A stretch of DNA of 64,000 bases from Acinetobacter sp. GSS19 (lineage in GTDB: Bacteria > Pseudomonadota > Gammaproteobacteria > Pseudomonadales > Moraxellaceae), in the NCBI RefSeq assembly GCF_028621895.1, contig NZ_CP117520.1:1674001-1738000 (forward strand). The letters are read 5' to 3'. Positions within the stretch are counted from its first letter, which is position 1. Every line of letters starts with the position of its first letter. The notes under the pieces were generated by a model. The model was not told the origin of the DNA. It did not search any database and was given only the letters and a program-made list of their open reading frames with translations. Positions 1 to 9,592 of this stretch are shown here, piece by piece. The translations under genes were made by a program, and so were the position numbers.

Positions 1-317
1 CCCTGAACCCGGAAGATGTCGGCATCAAATCTGAAACTTTGGCCGGTTTGGTGGTGGAGAATTCAGCAGAAAGTCTGAAACTGATTAAAGATGCCCTCGG
101 CAAAAATAAATCCGACATGGGTGAAAAAGCCGCGCATATGATTGCTTTGAATGCCGGTGCCGGTCTGTATGTTTCAGGTCTGTGCAAAGATTATGAACAA
201 GGGGTCGCACTGGCACAGGACATCATCTATGGCGGGCAGGCACTGGAAAAAATGAGTGTACTTTCAGAGTTCACCAAAACAATGAAACAACATAGCAACG
301 AACAGGCAGTGGATTAA
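1..317 (+). CDS. trpD: Anthranilate phosphoribosyltransferase, C-terminal part (partial)
   Basis: The reading frame is open from base 3 at the window edge, so only about the last 105 residues are present. TrpD transfers the phosphoribosyl group of PRPP to anthranilate in tryptophan synthesis. The visible part includes the C-terminal helical segment with the conserved N-A-G stretch and the G-G-Q-A-L end typical of the family. The stop lies 9 bases before trpC, which begins behind a good AAGGA site, so the two genes form an operon. The family assignment rests on a short fragment but the trpC neighbour makes it secure. Confidence 0.93.
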   Translation, partial: LNPEDVGIKSETLAGLVVENSAESLKLIKDALGKNKSDMGEKAAHMIALNAGAGLYVSGLCKDYEQGVALAQDIIYGGQALEKMSVLSEFTKTMKQHSNEQAVD

Positions 318-326
318 GGAAAGATC

Positions 327-1133
327 ATGGTCGATATTGCCAATACCATTTTAGGAAAAATTGTTGATCGTAAAGTCGAGGAACTTGCCGCCCGTCGCCA
401 GCAACGCAGTTTGCAGGATTTGGAACAGCTCGCACAGGCCGCCACGCCTGTGCGCGGCTTTGCCAAAAGCTTACGCAGCAAGCGTCCGGGAGTGATTGCC
501 GAAATTAAAAAGGCCTCCCCATCGAAAGGCGTGATCCGGGAAAATTTCAACCCGGCTGAAATTGCCGAACAATATGAACGCGCGGGTGCTGCCTGTTTGT
601 CTGTTTTAACCGATATCGACTTTTTTCAGGGCGCCGATGAAAACATCCAGATCGCCCGCAGTCATTGTTCACTGCCTGCTTTGCGCAAAGACTTTTTGAT
701 TGATCCATACAATGTGGTGGAAGCACGCGCCTTGCATGCCGACTGTATTTTATTGATTGTGGCGAGCCTGTCTGATCAGCAACTGGAAGAAATGTCGAAA
801 ACCGCTTTCGAGCATCAGCTTGATGTACTAGTGGAAGTGCATGATGAAGAAGAGCTCGAACGTGCATTAAAACTCTCTGAACGCTGCCTGCTCGGTGTGA
901 ATAACCGTAACCTGAAAACCTTTGAAGTGGACTTGCAGAACTCCATCCGCCTAAAAAACTTATTGCCGAAAGAACGTGAACTGATCACGGAAAGCGGTAT
1001 TGCCACACCGGCCGATGTCGCCCTGATGCAGGAACACGGCATCCACAGCTTCCTGGTCGGTGAAAGCTTTATGAAACAGCCGCGTCCAGATGAAGCCTTC
1101 ACTGCCCTGTTTGGTCATCCACAAAACGTTTAA
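327..1133 (+). CDS. trpC: Indole-3-glycerol phosphate synthase
   Basis: A 268-residue TIM-barrel enzyme, the usual length for a monofunctional TrpC (not fused to TrpF). It closes the ring of carboxyphenylamino-deoxyribulose phosphate to give indole-3-glycerol phosphate. Visible hallmarks are the catalytic K in [12 protein letters not shown] near residue 55, the A-L-R-K-D-F strand, the V-N-N-R-N-L motif and the late S-E-S/S-G-I segment. The ATG at 327 has an AAGGA site at proper spacing. It is translated directly after trpD. The next gene (Smr) starts about 11 bases after the trpC stop and is probably cotranscribed. Confidence 0.97.
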   Translation: MVDIANTILGKIVDRKVEELAARRQQRSLQDLEQLAQAATPVRGFAKSLRSKRPGVIAEIKKASPSKGVIRENFNPAEIAEQYERAGAACLSVLTDIDFFQGADENIQIARSHCSLPALRKDFLIDPYNVVEARALHADCILLIVASLSDQQLEEMSKTAFEHQLDVLVEVHDEEELERALKLSERCLLGVNNRNLKTFEVDLQNSIRLKNLLPKERELITESGIATPADVALMQEHGIHSFLVGESFMKQPRPDEAFTALFGHPQNV

Positions 1134-1144
1134 ATGTGAGTGCT

Positions 1145-1834
1145 ATGAGTAAAAAAGATTCAGTGCTTTCTAAAGAGCAGCAAAATTTATTGAAGCAGTT
1201 TAAAAAGCAAATCTCTAGTCCCCATAGCAGCACACGGGCAGCACAGCAGGAGTCGAAAAAGACCTCTGCTGGCGCTGAAGAAACGGATGATCTGGATCTG
1301 TTTAAAAAAGCCCTACAAGGGGTGAAACCGCTACAGAACAGCAATATTGCCCAGGTCAAGCCGCCTGTACAGCGCAAGCTTGATGCACAAACTCTGGCAA
1401 AACGCGCAGCTGCCGAAGGTCCGCAAGAAGCTGAACTGACTGAACTATCGGATACGCAAGCCATGCTGAATCCCGTTGCCAGTCAAGCCAGCCTCAGTTA
1501 CCGGATCGCGACCTTGCAACACCGGGTGTTTGAAGATCTGAAAGCTGGAAAATTGCGCTGGTTTGAAGCGGTGGATCTGCATGGATGTACTGTCGAACAG
1601 GCACGTGCTGCTGTGCTCCAGATCATTCAAATGGCGAAAGACGCCAACGAAAATGTGATTAAAATCGTCCATGGTAAAGGTCCGGAAGCGATTTTAAAAA
1701 CCTACGTCAATGGCTGGTTGCGTCAGCATCGTGATGTGTTGGCTTTCGTCAGTGCACCGGAAAATCAAGGTGGAACAGGTGCGGTGCTGGTTCTGCTCAA
1801 GCGTGCCGAAAAAAATCCCAAGCACAAACAATAA
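1145..1834 (+). CDS. Smr-domain protein (SmrA-like putative endonuclease)
   Basis: A protein of 229 residues. The first half is hydrophilic and lysine/glutamine-rich with no clear fold; the C-terminal 100 residues form an Smr domain, shown by the V-D-L-H-G-C-T motif followed by the I-V-H-G-K-G motif and a closing G-G-T-G-A segment. Smr domains are MutS2-related modules with nicking endonuclease activity in some members. The ATG at 1145 is preferred to a GTG at 1136 because it begins the conserved M-S-K-K start. It follows trpC closely. The family is confident; the physiological role in this organism is unknown. Confidence 0.9.
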   Translation: MSKKDSVLSKEQQNLLKQFKKQISSPHSSTRAAQQESKKTSAGAEETDDLDLFKKALQGVKPLQNSNIAQVKPPVQRKLDAQTLAKRAAAEGPQEAELTELSDTQAMLNPVASQASLSYRIATLQHRVFEDLKAGKLRWFEAVDLHGCTVEQARAAVLQIIQMAKDANENVIKIVHGKGPEAILKTYVNGWLRQHRDVLAFVSAPENQGGTGAVLVLLKRAEKNPKHKQ

Positions 1835-1919
1835 TCGGCATTTCCTGCAATAGTCCGATTTTTGAGAGTTTTCTGGTACAATGCCGTCCTTGTTCAATCA
1901 GTGTAAGTGAACACGTCTT

Positions 1920-2474
1920 ATGTCTATGCAGCAATCCTACGCAAATATTCTGACCGCCGTTGGTGAGGATCTCAATCGTCCTGGCCTCAAAGATACCCCT
2001 GTGCGTGCTGCAAAAGCGTTTTCCTATCTGACTTCCGGGTATAACCAATCCCTTGAAGAAGTGACCAACAATGCGGTATTCCCTTCGGATAACCGGGAAA
2101 TGGTACTGGTCAAGAACATCGAATTCTATTCGCTTTGTGAACACCATTTACTTCCATTTTATGGACGTGTGCACATCGCTTATTTACCAGAAGGTCAAGT
2201 TCTGGGTTTGTCCAAATTTGCCCGCATTACCGAAATGTTTGCACGTCGTTTGCAAATTCAGGAAAACCTGACCCAGCAAATCGCAGAAGCCGTGGTAGAG
2301 GTTACCGGTGCACGTGGTGCAGCGGTCGTGATTGACTCCGCACACATGTGCATGATGATGCGCGGTGTCGGCAAACAGAATTCAACAACACGTACGGTGT
2401 CATTCCTCGGTGATTTCAAAACAGACAAAGATGCCCGTCGTGAATTCTTGAGTGCCGTTCCAGAAAGCTATTAA
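1920..2474 (+). CDS. folE: GTP cyclohydrolase I
   Basis: A 184-residue type I GTP cyclohydrolase, which converts GTP to 7,8-dihydroneopterin triphosphate, the first step to tetrahydrofolate. The zinc and substrate motif C-E-H-H-L-L-P-F is present near residue 74, followed by the G-L-S-K-F-A-R segment and the M-C-M-M-M-R-G-V stretch carrying the third zinc cysteine. The sequence is full length. A possible extended -10 element (TGGTACAAT, about 1875) precedes the start. It lies upstream of a small cupin gene 15 bases away that may be cotranscribed. Other folate genes folD and folP occur elsewhere in the window. Confidence 0.97.
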   Translation: MSMQQSYANILTAVGEDLNRPGLKDTPVRAAKAFSYLTSGYNQSLEEVTNNAVFPSDNREMVLVKNIEFYSLCEHHLLPFYGRVHIAYLPEGQVLGLSKFARITEMFARRLQIQENLTQQIAEAVVEVTGARGAAVVIDSAHMCMMMRGVGKQNSTTRTVSFLGDFKTDKDARREFLSAVPESY

Positions 2475-2489
2475 GTCGAGTGTTGCGCC

Positions 2490-2849
2490 ATGTCATCCAT
2501 CTGGTTAGCAGGTCAAGGTTTAACCCAAAGTGAGGTTTCTGTAGACTATCCACGTCCGGATCGTCTGGTTAAAGGCAATCCGCAACGCCTGACCTTTAGT
2601 TTGTATGAACATCCCCATATGAACTGTGGCATCTGGCAATGTGAAGTTGGTGCTTGGAATATCCAGTTCGCCGACAATAAACAGGAATTTTTCCAGGTAA
2701 TCGAAGGTGTGGTACGTCTGCATGACCGTGAAACTCAGACCTTTGTTGAGATCACGGCAGGTGACGCAGGTGTAATTCCTCCTGGCTTTGTCGGCACCTT
2801 TGAAGTGGTTGAAGCCGTTAAAAAATATTATGTAGTGGTGGAAGCGTAG
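2490..2849 (+). CDS. Small cupin-domain protein (DUF861/EutQ-like)
   Basis: A single-domain cupin of 119 residues. The second half shows the cupin signature: a strand ending F-F-Q-V-I-E-G-V-V-R-L, then G-D-A-G-V-I-P-P-G-F-V-G-T-F-E-V. The residues resemble the DUF861 branch, whose members include ethanolamine-utilisation EutQ and small enzymes of unknown substrate. No signal peptide or membrane segment is visible. It follows folE by 15 bases on the same strand, so cotranscription is likely, but this gives no firm functional clue. Family confident; reaction unknown. Confidence 0.85.
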   Translation: MSSIWLAGQGLTQSEVSVDYPRPDRLVKGNPQRLTFSLYEHPHMNCGIWQCEVGAWNIQFADNKQEFFQVIEGVVRLHDRETQTFVEITAGDAGVIPPGFVGTFEVVEAVKKYYVVVEA

Positions 2850-2892
2850 TCCTTAGGGAAATGCTTCTTCAATGCTGGGTCAGTTATACAGT

Positions 2893-4779
2893 CTAGAAAA
2901 ACCACGCATAACCTAAACCAAATTTGCTCCAATTTTTTCCCTTTTGCTGTTCAAATTGTCCATTCAAACGCAGCGCATGATTTGCATTCAGACTGTATTG
3001 CAGTTGTGTGTTCAGTCTGAAATTCCACTGCTGCTGATCTTCCCAATACGGCAGTTCCACTTGCACTAAACTATTCCAGTGCGGTGACCACTGGTTCATA
3101 CAGCCCAGCGTCGGTCCCATGCCGAAACGCCAGCCGCGCTCTAGGTTTTTGCCAGCTTGGATATAACTTTGTAATTGTGCATAGCAGAGATGCTGCCGCG
3201 CATGATCGGCCCAGCTATAGCCCAACTGAGTCTGCACACTGGCAACGCCATGTTGTTCATGTTCACTAAACTGCCCGGCCTGTACCGCTTCCTGCTGCCA
3301 GCTAAAGTTGAAGCCCCAGCTGAGCGGTGTTTTAAAGGGCTGTACCGGGTTATAGGCATTCACGGACAACAGATCGAATTGTTCCAGCTTGAGCTCATCT
3401 TTGCGCACTTGCAGATTGCCCTGTAAAAATAACAGTTGTGTCCCAAAACGATAACCGGCCTGTGGGTCGAGTAGATCATGGTAGGCCTGACGCTGTCCCA
3501 ATTCAACAAAGCTATCCCCTTGTACTGTCCCAGTATTCAAGCTCAGCATCCGCGCATCATGCCCTTGGGTTGGATCTTTGGTGGGACGTTGCGGTTCCTG
3601 CCGCTGCCGTTCAATGGCTAACTGGCTACGCAAACTCAGCAATTGGCGTAAACGCGGCTGCGCAAAAGCGGTTTCGACCTGACGTGCCACAAACTGCAAA
3701 TACAGATCATCGTAGGCCATTTCCAGAATTTTTGCCCGCTCATCCACTGCATATTCAGCCAACAATGAAGCCATCTCCGATTGTTCAGCAAAGGCAACTT
3801 TATGCGCCACTTTAGCTAGATGATGGCCATGCTGTCCGGCTTGAGACAACAATTGCGTTTCCAAAGCGGGACGATACACCGTGTCTTTGACCAGTCCTTG
3901 TTGCTGCATGGCTTTCAAGGTTTGAATCGGAATCGAAGCATGTTTGAATTGCTGCTGCAGATTGGCTTCGGGACGGACAAGATCAATCAGACCTAGCAAA
4001 CGGTAAGCACAGTTATCACTGACAAAGTAATAAGGAAAACTGACCTGCTGCATTTCCCAGATATGTTCGACCAGAAAACGCGTTTCATCTGGACTTAAAT
4101 TCAGCTCATATTCCCATAAATCCCGGCTTTCGAAATCGCCATACTCCTTGACCTTGCGGTAATACGGCATTAAGGAATACTCACCTGGATATTGCCCGGT
4201 CAAGCCCTTCCAGGCGTAGGCCCAATTATCCTGATCATGAACCGTTGCCGCATAATTGACCGCATACGACACCAGGTTCAGCTGTTTTTGATCTTTTGGA
4301 TCAAGCCGCAACAAGGTATGGCCAAACATCGAGCTGGGATTGCCCATAAAGTCTGTCGCATAAATCAGCGTGGCTTTGTACGGTTTGATCTGTCCGATCC
4401 AGTCTGCCAATTGCGGGCACTGCACAACTGGCAGTTGCTGTTCAGAAATCTGCAGTTGTTGCATCAACCAGCGGCTGCGTGCTGGAAATTTACAGCGAAT
4501 CGATTGATCCGGCTCGGCCGCTGAAAATAATGCCGCAATATCAGCCTGCATTTCCTGTTTTAAATTTTTCTGCCCATCTGTTGCCAGAAAATAACCCGCA
4601 TAACTGACCTCACTCTTCCCTTTTTCATCTACATACATGAGACGTTGCCAAGTGATCTGCTGATCCAACTGGTGTTGCTCTGCCAGATGTTGATAATGCT
4701 GGATCTGTACTTGATCAAATGCAGTGGCATAAGCCATTCCGGATAGCATTAAGGTCAACAGTGCAACAATCGCTTTCAT
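2893..4779 (-). CDS. DUF4105 (Lnb N-terminal periplasmic) envelope protein with C-terminal beta-barrel
   Basis: A protein of about 628 residues starting at the ATG at 4779, which begins a clear signal peptide (M-K-A-I-V-A-L-L, cleavage near A-Y-A-T-A). A longer upstream start would bury the signal and is rejected. The first 350 residues resemble the DUF4105/Lnb periplasmic family, with the motif T-D-F-M-G-N-P-S-S-M-F-G-H-T and a later cysteine in D-N-C-A-Y-R. The last 200 residues are strand-rich and end in an aromatic (A-W-F-F), as outer-membrane barrels do. It follows DUF3015 on the same strand but is separated by a probable terminator. Function unknown; an outer-membrane location is inferred. 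Confidence 0.85.
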   Translation of the reverse strand: MKAIVALLTLMLSGMAYATAFDQVQIQHYQHLAEQHQLDQQITWQRLMYVDEKGKSEVSYAGYFLATDGQKNLKQEMQADIAALFSAAEPDQSIRCKFPARSRWLMQQLQISEQQLPVVQCPQLADWIGQIKPYKATLIYATDFMGNPSSMFGHTLLRLDPKDQKQLNLVSYAVNYAATVHDQDNWAYAWKGLTGQYPGEYSLMPYYRKVKEYGDFESRDLWEYELNLSPDETRFLVEHIWEMQQVSFPYYFVSDNCAYRLLGLIDLVRPEANLQQQFKHASIPIQTLKAMQQQGLVKDTVYRPALETQLLSQAGQHGHHLAKVAHKVAFAEQSEMASLLAEYAVDERAKILEMAYDDLYLQFVARQVETAFAQPRLRQLLSLRSQLAIERQRQEPQRPTKDPTQGHDARMLSLNTGTVQGDSFVELGQRQAYHDLLDPQAGYRFGTQLLFLQGNLQVRKDELKLEQFDLLSVNAYNPVQPFKTPLSWGFNFSWQQEAVQAGQFSEHEQHGVASVQTQLGYSWADHARQHLCYAQLQSYIQAGKNLERGWRFGMGPTLGCMNQWSPHWNSLVQVELPYWEDQQQWNFRLNTQLQYSLNANHALRLNGQFEQQKGKNWSKFGLGYAWFF

Positions 4780-4824
4780 GACGCAAAGGATTCTCGTATT
4801 GGATATTTTTATAGGACTGATAGA

Positions 4825-4852
4825 ACAAAACCCTGTCATCAAGACAGGGGTT
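4825..4852 (-). terminator. Intrinsic terminator after the DUF3015 gene
   Basis: Seven-base arms CCCTGTC (4831-4837) and GACAGGG (4843-4849) with a 5-base loop, followed on the minus strand by TTTTGTT. It sits between the DUF3015 stop and the DUF4105 start and would end or attenuate the shared transcript. Confidence 0.65.
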
Positions 4853-4867
4853 GCATTCACATCACGA

Positions 4868-5338
4868 TTATACGTATGCTTTCAACACGTCATCTTTAGC
4901 CATGACCGCTTGTAATGAAGCCAATACCTGTAAAGTATTCTGATTTTGAGTGGAATAAATCTCTGAGAAATTCTGTTTAGAAACCGCAAAGAAACGTGCT
5001 TTGTCTTCAGCCTTGATGCTCATCAACTCGGCCAATACATTCAGACTCTCACCTTGACCAACCGCCATATCACGTGCCAGCGACTCGGCATTTTCGTTGG
5101 TAAAGGCCACGACTTGCGCGGTCACAGTTCCACCCTGACGGCAGCCCAATGTACCGAAGGTGATCCCGAGTAACTGGTTAGAAAAAATATGGTTAGTGGT
5201 TGCTGCCAATACTTTTGGCAGGATGCCACGCTGACCTGCCCATACTTCAGAACCGACACCACAACCCACATCACTGTCGGCCATCGCGACAGAAGAACCC
5301 GCTGCAAGCACAGTCGCTAACAAAACTTTTTTCAACAT
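4868..5338 (-). CDS. DUF3015 family secreted protein
   Basis: A 156-residue protein with an N-terminal signal peptide (M-L-K-K-V-L-L-A-T-V-L, cleavage after A-M-A). The start at 5338 has a GGAG ribosome site; an earlier in-frame M is less plausible. The mature part matches DUF3015: C-G-V-G-S-E-V-W-A-G near its start, a T-T-N-H-I-F-S-N-Q-L segment, and T-F-G-T-L-G-C with a second cysteine that may pair with the first. Members are predicted periplasmic proteins without known function. The neighbouring downstream DUF4105 gene is on the same strand, suggesting a linked envelope role (inference). Confidence 0.88.
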   Translation of the reverse strand: MLKKVLLATVLAAGSSVAMADSDVGCGVGSEVWAGQRGILPKVLAATTNHIFSNQLLGITFGTLGCRQGGTVTAQVVAFTNENAESLARDMAVGQGESLNVLAELMSIKAEDKARFFAVSKQNFSEIYSTQNQNTLQVLASLQAVMAKDDVLKAYV

Positions 5339-5500
5339 GAAATTCTCCAATTTTTATCAAATGCTTATTATCTCTGTTTGTGTAAGTTTGATTACACTCC
5401 CGGCAGATTAACTGGATCATGCCATTTACACAATCACAAGGCGGGTACTTGTATCACAACTCCCATAAAAAAATTTCCCAAATGTGAACCCCGCCACAGA

Positions 5501-6298
5501 TCAGCTCAGTTTCCATCTTCCCTGCGGATCACGCTGCCCCAGAATCTTCAGCACCAACACCAGACTCAACAGCAGCAACAAATACCATGAACCCAATTTG
5601 CCCCAGCCCACCATATGCCAGGCCTCGACCTGACTCGGATACAGCCAGATTTTATAAAAGGTACTGATATTTTCCGCAATCCAGATAATAAAAGCCAACA
5701 CCAACAAGACCGGTAACATCGGCAACTGGATCGAATGTTGCTGCAAGCGGAAATGAAGCTTGGTTTTCCAGAAGATCACCACACTCCAGACAAACAGCAA
5801 ATTGCGAATATCAGGAACAAAAAACTTGCTCATAAAGTTCAAGTAAGACAACAGCGCCAAGAGCAGCATATGGGCAAAACCGGGTAGCTTCTCAAAAGAC
5901 ACCTGATACAAGCGTAAAGAGCGGGCAAAAAAACTACCGACGGCCGAATACATAAAGCCGGCAAACAGCGGTACGGTCAGGATTTTAAACAGCGCGGGTT
6001 GCGGGTACTGCCAGGAGGCAATTTCAGGATGGGTCAAAAAGATTTCCATCACCATCGCCATCAGGTGAAATAAGGCAATGACTTTTGCTTCCGCCCAGGA
6101 TTCCAGTTTTAAATACAATAAGCAGCACTGAATCACCAAGGCATAGATCAGCAGATAATCATAACGAAACAGGCCATAAAACTCCTGACTTCCCATCGGG
6201 GCAGTCAGGGCAAAAGCCAGCAACAATAGAATTCCAAATAAGGCAGCCGAAGCTGCCTTATAGGAAAATTCAAAAAATGATTTAAACCAACTAAACAA
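5501..6298 (-). CDS. DUF817 family integral membrane protein
   Basis: A 265-residue, strongly hydrophobic protein with about eight predicted membrane segments. It matches the DUF817 family by the E-S-W-A-E-A-K-V-I-A-L-F-H segment, the H-P-E-I-A-S-W-Q-Y-P region and W-I-A-E-N-I-S-T-F-Y. No enzymatic motif is known for the family. Its start lies only 5 bases from the hemE stop, and both read leftward, so it is probably translated from the hemE transcript. That linkage does not by itself imply a haem role. Family confident; function unknown. Confidence 0.87.
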   Translation of the reverse strand: MFSWFKSFFEFSYKAASAALFGILLLLAFALTAPMGSQEFYGLFRYDYLLIYALVIQCCLLYLKLESWAEAKVIALFHLMAMVMEIFLTHPEIASWQYPQPALFKILTVPLFAGFMYSAVGSFFARSLRLYQVSFEKLPGFAHMLLLALLSYLNFMSKFFVPDIRNLLFVWSVVIFWKTKLHFRLQQHSIQLPMLPVLLVLAFIIWIAENISTFYKIWLYPSQVEAWHMVGWGKLGSWYLLLLLSLVLVLKILGQRDPQGRWKLS

Positions 6299-6303
6299 AT
6301 GGA

Positions 6304-7377
6304 TTACCCCAAATATTTAGCGCTGTATTCATGTACGGTATCGATAAAGACTTTTGGCTTGGCTGGATCGACCCATTGGGTGATGCCATGTCCCAAATTG
6401 GCCACATAACCGGTTTTTTCACCGTTGGCATAGGCATCATCCAGCATGGCTTTTACTGCTGTTTCAATCGTCGCAGGTGAACCATATAAAGTCGCTGGAT
6501 CAAGATTACCTTGCAATGCCGCGCGTCCATTCACAGTTTGACGTGCAACATTTAGTGGTGTGGTCCAGTCCAAGCCAAAAGCATCAGCACCCGTAGCCAC
6601 CATCGGTTCCAACCACTGTCCACCACCTTTGGTAAACAGAATCACCGGAATACGGCGGCCGTCTTTTTCACGTTGCAGGCCAGCCACAATTTTCTGCATA
6701 TAATTTAGTGAGAATTCAAGATACTCACGGTGTGCCAACGCCCCGCCCCAGCTGTCAAAAATCTGGATGGCTTGTGCGCCAGCATCAATTTGCGCATTCA
6801 GATAATCCGTTACCGCATCGGCCAAACGATCAAGCAAGGCATGTAAAACTTCAGGCTGCGCATACATCATCTGTTTGGTAAAACGGAATTCTTTGCTGGA
6901 ACCGCCTTCCACCATATAAGTCGCCAAAGTCCAAGGACTGCCGGAAAAACCGATTAAAGGCACTTGCCCGCCCAGTGCTGAACGAATGGTCGAGACTGCA
7001 TTCATTACATAATCAAGATCAGCTTTGGCATTAAATGCAGGTAAATTCGCCACATCCTGTTCAGTACGTACAGTTTTATGGAATTTTGGCCCTTCTCCGG
7101 CTTCAAAGTACAAACCCAGTCCCAAGGCATCTGGCACGGTTAAAATATCGGAAAATAAAATGGCCGCATCCAAATCATAACGGCGTAAAGGCTGTAAAGT
7201 GACTTCACAGGCAAATTCGGTATTTTTACATAAAGAAAGAAAATCACCCGCTTTCGCTCGTGTTTCTCGATATTCCGGTAAATAACGTCCGGCTTGGCGC
7301 ATCATCCATACCGGGGTGGTATCTACCGGTTCACGTAATAAAGCACGCAGAAAACGATCATTTTTTAGCGTTGTCAT
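6304..7377 (-). CDS. hemE: Uroporphyrinogen decarboxylase
   Basis: A 357-residue enzyme of normal length that removes four carboxyl groups from uroporphyrinogen III to give coproporphyrinogen III in haem synthesis; cytoplasmic. The start contains the classic [16 protein letters not shown] signature holding the substrate-binding arginines, followed by the I-L-F-S-D-I-L-T segment with the catalytic aspartate and [10 protein letters not shown]. The later G-N-L-D-P and N-L-G-H-G-I motifs are intact. It is divergent from the L,D-transpeptidase gene and is followed after 5 bases by the DUF817 membrane gene. Confidence 0.98.
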   Translation of the reverse strand: MTTLKNDRFLRALLREPVDTTPVWMMRQAGRYLPEYRETRAKAGDFLSLCKNTEFACEVTLQPLRRYDLDAAILFSDILTVPDALGLGLYFEAGEGPKFHKTVRTEQDVANLPAFNAKADLDYVMNAVSTIRSALGGQVPLIGFSGSPWTLATYMVEGGSSKEFRFTKQMMYAQPEVLHALLDRLADAVTDYLNAQIDAGAQAIQIFDSWGGALAHREYLEFSLNYMQKIVAGLQREKDGRRIPVILFTKGGGQWLEPMVATGADAFGLDWTTPLNVARQTVNGRAALQGNLDPATLYGSPATIETAVKAMLDDAYANGEKTGYVANLGHGITQWVDPAKPKVFIDTVHEYSAKYLG

Positions 7378-7580
7378 TTACTTTCTCGAAATCATTTTGA
7401 CCTGCCCGCATCATAACAAAAAGGTTATAAATTTAATAATTTCTTCTATGTTTAAAAATACTGAATCGTGCGTCAATAAAAGTGATCTTTACACAAAACA
7501 ACTACTGCATCTGCATTTAATTTCTGCAATACTTGGTTAGTTTTGTTTATACATATGAAGAATTCTTAAGGTTGAATTAC

Positions 7581-8789
7581 ATGTTCGTTCGCTCATTACT
7601 CGCTATGAGTTTAAGCTGCATCCTTGCAGGCACCTCCTTTGCCGCATCTACTGCTGAGCAACCCTTAAAGCCGCAAGTGATTCCTGCGGGGGCTGTGGAA
7701 GATCCAATTAATCCCTTAGCAGTTGACAACAACAGCACCTCAGCTGCATCAGAAACCCAGATTTCTCCACAGGAACAGCAAGAGTTAAATCAGGCTTCCA
7801 AGACGCTGCAGGATCTCAGTAAAACCGAAGATCAAAATGCAGCGATTGGTACTGCACCCGCAAAAAATAATGTCAACGCAGCACAAGTCAGCTGGACCCT
7901 CGACAGCCTCAATCAGGCTGACTGGTATGAAAATATTGGCAAAGGCCAGTTCCCCGTCTATGCACGTGCCCATGTCATGCTTAACAACCAGCATGCTTCA
8001 CCAGGCGCGATTGATGGTATGAGCGGTAAAAATACCCTCAAAGCGATTGCTTCCTTTCAGCAAATGAATGGGATCAAACCGACCGGTGAACTGAGCAAAG
8101 AAACTTGGGATGCGCTGGTCGCCAAACAGACCCGTCCAGCCTTTGTGGAATACACCATTACCGAAGAAGACTTAAAAGGGCCTTATGCAGCATCGATTCC
8201 TTCAGATTATGCACTGCAAGCCAAGATGAAAGGTCTTTACTACACCCGCGTGACTGAAATGCTGGGTGAAAAATTCCACATGGATGAAGATTTTCTGAAG
8301 AAACTCAATCCAAAAGCCACCTTTAAAAAAGCGGGTGAAAAAATCATTGTTGCTAATGTGCGTAATGATTTGCCGGAAGATATTCATCTGATCGTGGCAC
8401 ATAAAGGTGCGAAACAGCTTTATCTGTTCAATAACAAAAACCAGATGGTCGGCTCTTTCCCAGCCACCATTGGTAGTACTGATACCCCATCACCAACGGG
8501 AACCTACAAAGTGACTGGTGTAGCGAAAAATCCGTGGTACAGCTATTCACCGAGCAACTTTGTCCAGGGGAATAACCTGAAACCACTATCCTTACCCCCT
8601 GGTCCAAATGCGCCAGTGGGCAATATCTGGATTGGTTTGAGTAAAAAATCTTTTGGTATTCACGGGACACCAAGCCCATCCACTATTTCTAAAACAGCAT
8701 CCCATGGTTGCATCCGTTTAACCAACTGGGATGCCAATGACTTGGGCCGTAAAGTGCGTTCCGGCGTTACAGTACGTTTCCTTGAATAA
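7581..8789 (+). CDS. Periplasmic L,D-transpeptidase with peptidoglycan-binding domain
   Basis: A 402-residue exported protein. The ATG at 7581 begins a signal peptide (M-F-V-R-S-L-L-A-M-S-L-S, cleavage near S-F-A-A), and the earlier GTG/ATG codons do not. After a low-complexity Q/S/A-rich linker there is a PG_binding_1 domain at about residues 120-180, and a YkuD catalytic domain from about 265 to the end, with the active-site motif S-H-G-C-I-R-L and the H-G-T upstream of it. Such enzymes make 3-3 cross-links or attach proteins to peptidoglycan and are insensitive to most penicillins. Divergent from hemE, followed by a clear terminator. Confidence 0.93.
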   Translation: MFVRSLLAMSLSCILAGTSFAASTAEQPLKPQVIPAGAVEDPINPLAVDNNSTSAASETQISPQEQQELNQASKTLQDLSKTEDQNAAIGTAPAKNNVNAAQVSWTLDSLNQADWYENIGKGQFPVYARAHVMLNNQHASPGAIDGMSGKNTLKAIASFQQMNGIKPTGELSKETWDALVAKQTRPAFVEYTITEEDLKGPYAASIPSDYALQAKMKGLYYTRVTEMLGEKFHMDEDFLKKLNPKATFKKAGEKIIVANVRNDLPEDIHLIVAHKGAKQLYLFNNKNQMVGSFPATIGSTDTPSPTGTYKVTGVAKNPWYSYSPSNFVQGNNLKPLSLPPGPNAPVGNIWIGLSKKSFGIHGTPSPSTISKTASHGCIRLTNWDANDLGRKVRSGVTVRFLE

Positions 8790-8803
8790 TCTGTAAGCTA
8801 TTT

Positions 8804-8831
8804 AAAAAACCACCGCAAGGTGGTTTTTTTA
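8804..8831 (+). terminator. Intrinsic terminator after the L,D-transpeptidase gene
   Basis: Arms AAAACCACC and GGTGGTTTT around a GCAA tetraloop, followed by a run of eight T. It lies 15 bases after the stop codon. Confidence 0.88.
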
Positions 8832-8932
8832 TACCAAATCCAAGAATTCTGAAGGATTCACACAGCAGGCCTTTACAAAACCCATGCTTAACGTTAATAA
8901 CAAAGGAAATCTACGAAGAAAGGAAAAATGCC

Positions 8933-9583
8933 ATGGGACAGTTCGCAGTCATTGGCTTAGGGAGTTTTGGTGCAACCGTTGCACGTGAACTTGCGGCCTC
9001 CAAACATGAAGTGATTGGAATTGACAGCGAGAAAAAATATGTAGAGGAACTGGCACAAGACCTCACCCATGCGGTCATTGCAGATGCCACGGATGAACGT
9101 GTACTGCGTGAGCTCAATCTGCAAAAATGCGATGCTGTCATTGTTGCGATTGGGGAAGACATTGAAGCCAGCATCTTATGTGTGCTGCATTTGACCAATA
9201 TTGGCGTCAAAAAAATCTGGGTTAAAGCCAAAACCAAAGCCCACCACATGATTCTGTCTCATCTGCAAGTGGACAAAATCATCCATCCAGAAGAGGATAT
9301 GGGCGTTCGTGTTGCACAGGCACTCAACTACCCGATTGTCAGCCGTTATATGCGGCTGGATCACGACCATTATATTGTCAAGATCATCATTGACAGCAAA
9401 TTGCATGGTGTTCATGCCTTGGGTGTCACTCAAAATACCGAACAGATCAAAATCTTGCTGGTACAGCGTAATCTCACCATGTTCTATGAGGTACAACCGA
9501 CCTTCCATTTTGAAGAAAATGATATTCTAATTTTAGAAGGTCCTCTGACTGAACTGAAAAAACTGCTACGCCGTTTTGAATAA
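8933..9583 (+). CDS. ktrA: KtrA-type potassium uptake regulatory subunit (RCK)
   Basis: A 216-residue cytoplasmic RCK protein. The N-terminal Rossmann domain has the nucleotide motif G-L-G-S-F-G and an acidic residue at the end of the second strand (G-I-D-S-E); the C-terminal third is a TrkA-C domain. Its length fits KtrA (about 220) rather than the two-domain TrkA (about 458). It gates the membrane subunit in response to nucleotide and possibly c-di-AMP in some organisms. The following gene, 9 bases downstream, encodes that subunit. An AGGAAAA site precedes the ATG. Confidence 0.9.
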   Translation: MGQFAVIGLGSFGATVARELAASKHEVIGIDSEKKYVEELAQDLTHAVIADATDERVLRELNLQKCDAVIVAIGEDIEASILCVLHLTNIGVKKIWVKAKTKAHHMILSHLQVDKIIHPEEDMGVRVAQALNYPIVSRYMRLDHDHYIVKIIIDSKLHGVHALGVTQNTEQIKILLVQRNLTMFYEVQPTFHFEENDILILEGPLTELKKLLRRFE

Positions 9584-9592
9584 ACGCCAAGG

